Shown piece after piece: positions 60,759 to 64,000 of a stretch of DNA of 64,000 nt (position 1 is the first letter of the stretch; every line of letters begins with the position of its first letter). The position numbers were made by a program, and so were the translations under genes. Origin of the DNA: Buchnera aphidicola (Periphyllus lyropictus) (lineage in GTDB: Bacteria; Pseudomonadota; Gammaproteobacteria; Enterobacterales; Enterobacteriaceae). Below the pieces are notes generated by a model. That model searched no databases. It worked only from the letters and a program-made list of their open reading frames with translations, and was not told the DNA's origin. The stretch spans positions 248,001-312,000 of the forward strand of contig NZ_CP097457.1 in NCBI RefSeq assembly GCF_024029895.1, written 5' to 3'.

Positions 60759-61640
60759 TTACATATATTTTTTTTTATTTAAAGCATCAATTCTACTATC
60801 TAATGGAGGATGAGATTTTAAAAGATTTAAAAAAGGATTATAATTATTATCAATACATAAGGAAGAAATATTTTTTGGTTCAACAATTTTTTTTGAATTT
60901 AATTTTAATTTTTTTAAAGCTGCAATCATATTTTTTCTTCCTACTAATTTAGCTGAACCTGCATCAGCATAAAATTCTCTATTTCTAGAAAACCACATCA
61001 CAACAATACTTGAAAAAATTCCAAACATTGTTTGTAAAAAAAATGAAAAAATTGTACGAGTTATAGATTTTTTTTTTAAAAAATTAATTTTTTTTTTATC
61101 TTTTAAATAAATATTTGATAAAAAATAAATAATTATTTTAGATAAAAAAATTACAAATGTATTTACAGTACCTTGTATTAATGTCATAGTAACCATATCT
61201 CCATTAGAAATATGTGTCATTTCATGAGCAATTACAGCTTTTATTTCATTTTTAGGCATTTTTTTTAACAATCCAGAAGATACAGAAATTAAAGATGAAT
61301 TCTTCGTTGGTCCTGTAGCAAAAGCGTTTATATTATCAGATTGATATATTGCTGTTTCAGGAGTCTTTAATTTTAATTTTGAAGATTGTTTTTTTATTAT
61401 TTTTAATATCCATTTTTCAGATTTATTTTTAGGATTAACAATTATTTTTGAACCAGTTGAAAACATAGAAATTCTTTTTGAAAATAGTAATGAAACAAAA
61501 GCACCTCCAAATCCAAATAAAAAAGTTGATATAATAACTTTTGTTAATTTATTAAAATGTATTCCAAATAAACAAGAAATTATAGAAATTATACTTAAAA
61601 CAGATATATTAGTTAATGAAACTAAAAATATTCGATTCAT
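60759..61640 (-). CDS. htpX: Membrane zinc protease HtpX
   Basis: M48-family inner-membrane protease cooperating with FtsH. 293 residues as in E. coli. Two N-terminal helices (ISVLSIISIISCLFGI and VIISTFLFGFGGAFVSLLF) precede the catalytic HEMTH (about residue 140); two more helices and the distal Glu in NREFYADAGSAKLVG follow. It ends SHPPLDSRIDALNKK, the conserved tail. Confidence 0.96.
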   Translation of the reverse strand: MNRIFLVSLTNISVLSIISIISCLFGIHFNKLTKVIISTFLFGFGGAFVSLLFSKRISMFSTGSKIIVNPKNKSEKWILKIIKKQSSKLKLKTPETAIYQSDNINAFATGPTKNSSLISVSSGLLKKMPKNEIKAVIAHEMTHISNGDMVTMTLIQGTVNTFVIFLSKIIIYFLSNIYLKDKKKINFLKKKSITRTIFSFFLQTMFGIFSSIVVMWFSRNREFYADAGSAKLVGRKNMIAALKKLKLNSKKIVEPKNISSLCIDNNYNPFLNLLKSHPPLDSRIDALNKKKYM

Positions 61641-61768
61641 ATTTTTTCCTTTAATAAAAAATTTTTTTAATGATTATTAAATAATATATTTATATATAAA
61701 TATTTTTAAAAAATTAAAAAAAAAAAAGAAAAAATAAAATAATTTTTTGATAAAAAAATAAATATTTA

Positions 61769-63238
61769 TTAAATTTTATTCCATGATCTTCCATCTTTTT
61801 TTAAAAGATAATTAGAAGATTCAGGACCCCAGGTTCCAGCTTTATAAAATTCAACTTTCGATTTTTTTTTTTTCCAAGATTTAATAATAGAATCCACCCA
61901 TTTCCATGAAGCTTCTATTTCTTTTTTACTAACAAATAAAGATTGATTTCCTAAAGAACTCTCTAATAATAATCTTTCATAAGCATCATATAAATATAAA
62001 TTTTTAAATTCTTTTTGATAACTAAATTTAAATTTAATTTGTTTTAGTTTAAAATTTGAATCTAATCCTGGAACTTTATTGTTAATATAAATATCAATAC
62101 CTTCATTTGGTTGTAAATTTATAACCATTTTATTTAAAAGTTTATTTTCATTATTTTTTTTAAATAAATTTAAATAATTTGGTTTAAAAAAAATTACAAT
62201 TTCAGATTTTTTAATAGGCATTCTTTTTCCAGTTCTTAAATAAAAAGGAACATTATTCCATTGTGAATTTTTAATATTCACTTTAATTGCAACAAAAGTC
62301 TCAGTATTTCTATTTTTTATAGATCCTATTTCATTAATATATCCAGGAACTTTTAAATTTTTTAATAATCCTGAAGTATATTGTCCTCGCACAGTAAATT
62401 CATTTATGTTATCTCTGTTAATTATAGATAATGATTTTAAAACTTTTAATTTTTCTAATTGAATATTATTTGCTTTTAAATTATCTGGAGGAGACATTGC
62501 TATTATTGATAATATTTGTAATAAATGATTTTGAATCATATCTTTCATTTGTCCAACTTTATCAAAATAACTCCATCTTCCTTCTATTCCTACTTCTTCA
62601 GAAACTGTAATTTGAATATGATCAACAGTATTTTTATTCCAATTAGTAAAAAAATGAGAATTAGAAAATTTTAAAGCAATTAAATTTAAAATAGTTTCTT
62701 TTCCTAAATAATGATCTATTCTAAATATTTGTTTTTCTAAAAAATATTTTCCTATTGTATTATTAATTTTTTTTGAAGTTTTTAATGAAGTTCCAATAGG
62801 TTTTTCTATAATTATTCTATTTTTATTAGAATTTAAATTAAATTTTCCTAAACCTTTACAAATAATTCCAAAAATACTTGGAGGCATAGCAAAATAATGA
62901 ATTATAATTCTTTTTTTTTTGTTACATAATTTTTTTAATTTATGAAAATTGTTTATATCATTTACATCTATATTTAAAAAATGTAATCTAGAACTAAATT
63001 TTTTCCAAATATTTTTTTCTAAAATTTTATTATTATAATTATAAATAGATTGTTTTGCTATTTTTTTATATTCTTTATTTTTCCAATTAGCTCTACCAAT
63101 TCCAATAATTCTTGTATCTTTATATAATTTATTTAATTTTTCTAATCTATATAAAGAAGGAAGTAACTTTTTTCTTGCTAAATCACCTTTAGTTCCAAAA
63201 ATAACTAAATCATATGCTTTTATTTTTTTAGAAATCAC
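61769..63238 (-). CDS. zwf: Glucose-6-phosphate 1-dehydrogenase
   Basis: First step of the oxidative pentose phosphate pathway, making NADPH. 489 residues (E. coli 491). The coenzyme fingerprint is VIFGTKGDLARKKLLPSLYR (residues 12-31), the substrate motif RIDHYLGKE (about 174), and IEKPIGTSL and LRTGKRMP are present. With ptsG it sends host glucose to NADPH and pentoses. Divergent from pykA, as in E. coli (zwf and pykA are neighbours there too). Confidence 0.97.
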   Translation of the reverse strand: MISKKIKAYDLVIFGTKGDLARKKLLPSLYRLEKLNKLYKDTRIIGIGRANWKNKEYKKIAKQSIYNYNNKILEKNIWKKFSSRLHFLNIDVNDINNFHKLKKLCNKKKRIIIHYFAMPPSIFGIICKGLGKFNLNSNKNRIIIEKPIGTSLKTSKKINNTIGKYFLEKQIFRIDHYLGKETILNLIALKFSNSHFFTNWNKNTVDHIQITVSEEVGIEGRWSYFDKVGQMKDMIQNHLLQILSIIAMSPPDNLKANNIQLEKLKVLKSLSIINRDNINEFTVRGQYTSGLLKNLKVPGYINEIGSIKNRNTETFVAIKVNIKNSQWNNVPFYLRTGKRMPIKKSEIVIFFKPNYLNLFKKNNENKLLNKMVINLQPNEGIDIYINNKVPGLDSNFKLKQIKFKFSYQKEFKNLYLYDAYERLLLESSLGNQSLFVSKKEIEASWKWVDSIIKSWKKKKSKVEFYKAGTWGPESSNYLLKKDGRSWNKI

Positions 63239-63597
63239 TATATTTCCTATTTATTAAATTATAAAAATTTTTATTAATTAAAATTTTTTTAAATAAATTT
63301 ATATTTTATTATATAAATATAATTTTCTATAAATTAATATAAAATTAAAAATTTTTTTAAAATAACAATATTTTATATAAAATTATTTTTTAATATAAAT
63401 TATGTTTTTTTTTGATAAAAGTTAATTTATAATAAATATTTTATATTATTTTAAAAAAATTTTTAATATATTTATAATATTTTTAATAAATATATTTTTT
63501 AATAAAAAATTTTATAAATATTTATTTTATATTATATAAAATTAACATATAAAAAAAAATTTTTCTTAAAATATAAAAAATTTTTAGGATTATTAAA
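63239..63597. other. Divergent intergenic region zwf/pykA
   Basis: About 360 bp of A+T-only-like sequence between divergent zwf and pykA. In E. coli hexR lies here; no trace of a regulator gene or an operator palindrome is visible. The pykA ATG is preceded by AGGAT. Confidence 0.5.
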
Positions 63598-64000
63598 ATG
63601 TTTAATAGAATTAGAAGAACAAAAATTGTTGTTACACTAGGACCTTCAACTGATTCAGATGATGTTCTAAAAAAAATTATTTTATCTGGTGCTAATGTAT
63701 TAAGATTAAATTTTTCTCATGGAACTAAAGAAGAACATATAAAAAGAGCAAAAAGAGCTTTTAAAATAATTAAAGAAACAGGTAGTAATATTGCTATTTT
63801 AGGTGATTTACAAGGACCTAAGATAAGAATTTCTAAATTTAAAAACAATCAAATTTTTTTAAATAAAGGAGATTCTTTTATTTTAGATTATTCTTATAAA
63901 AATAAATTAGGAAATAAAAAAAAAGTAGGATTTAATTATAAAAATTTAATTAAAGATATTTTTATAAAAAATATTTTATTATTAGATGATGGAAAAATAC
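63598..64000 (+). CDS. pykA: Pyruvate kinase II (5' part, runs off window)
   Basis: Converts phosphoenolpyruvate and ADP to pyruvate and ATP. 134 codons are visible: RRTKIVVTLGPSTDSDDVLKK, ANVLRLNFSHG (substrate and K+ site Arg/Asn/Ser), ILGDLQGPKIRISKF, and the run ends in LLLDDGKI at the edge. The N-terminus MFNRIRRTKIV is closer to PykA than PykF, and the zwf neighbour agrees. Confidence 0.95.
   Translation, partial: MFNRIRRTKIVVTLGPSTDSDDVLKKIILSGANVLRLNFSHGTKEEHIKRAKRAFKIIKETGSNIAILGDLQGPKIRISKFKNNQIFLNKGDSFILDYSYKNKLGNKKKVGFNYKNLIKDIFIKNILLLDDGKI

Noticed and set aside
60722-60952. 76-codon Phe-rich ORF overlapping htpX
   Set aside because: Antisense of the htpX 3' end and intergenic T runs.

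Overview
The window is an extremely AT-rich stretch of a bacterial chromosome packed with housekeeping genes, with no insertion sequence, phage or CRISPR and no rRNA operon. Proteins are strongly enriched in Lys, Asn and Ile, and many carry long poly(A)-coded lysine runs. The gene order is a thinned version of the enterobacterial order. It matches what I recall of Buchnera aphidicola almost block by block (pykA/zwf-htpX-cspC-yoaE-tsaB-minEDC ... ompA-flg-rne-rluC-rpmF-fabD ... argI-pepA-valS ... infB-nusA ... alaS-csrA). The best reading is a highly reduced Buchnera, or a very close gammaproteobacterial nutritional endosymbiont of an insect. This rests on synteny and protein similarity read by eye, not on a search.

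Layout. 1-3.6 kb: glnS (cut by the left edge), tRNA-Met/Leu/Gln, rpiA, tRNA-Arg, tRNA-Ser, csrA. 3.7-17.4 kb: alaS, rluD, aroQ, tldD, the rpsP-rimM-trmD-rplS operon, ffh, pheA, rplM-rpsI, rplU-rpmA-obgE and ibaG. 17.6-31.7 kb: greA, rlmE-ftsH, secG, tRNA-Leu, then nusA-infB-rbfA-truB-rpsO-pnp and deaD. 31.8-42 kb: ridA, argI, pepA, valS, trhO, asnS and an OmpF-type porin. 42-51 kb: hinT, ptsG, tatD, holB, tmk, acpP, fabG, fabD, rpmF, and divergent rluC and rne. 51-54.2 kb: relics of the flagellar hook operon (flgD, a degraded flgK) and a remodelled OmpA. 54.2-64 kb: tRNA-Ser, tRNA-Cys and tRNA-Leu, rsmC, minCDE, tsaB, yoaE, cspC, htpX, zwf and the start of pykA.

Functionally the window keeps translation, RNA processing, membrane protein quality control, division-site placement, glucose import with entry to the pentose phosphate pathway, and steps for host-required amino acids (Phe via aroQ/pheA, Arg via argI). 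Many genes found at these places in E. coli are absent (rimP, metY, nlpI, folP, glmM, holC, plsX, fabH, fabF and most flg genes).

The most notable signals are three genes (trmD, pheA, tatD), each broken by the same type of frameshift inside a poly(A) tract of 10-13 nt and each restored by one extra A. This suggests either rescue by polymerase slippage or systematic homopolymer under-calling. Other signals are: a PheA that ends before its ACT feedback domain; flgD and flgK remnants without the rest of the hook operon; an OmpA with a large charged insertion in an outer loop and no peptidoglycan-binding domain; an RNase E cut off just after its catalytic centre; and a tRNA-Ser(UGA) with an irregular acceptor and T arm.
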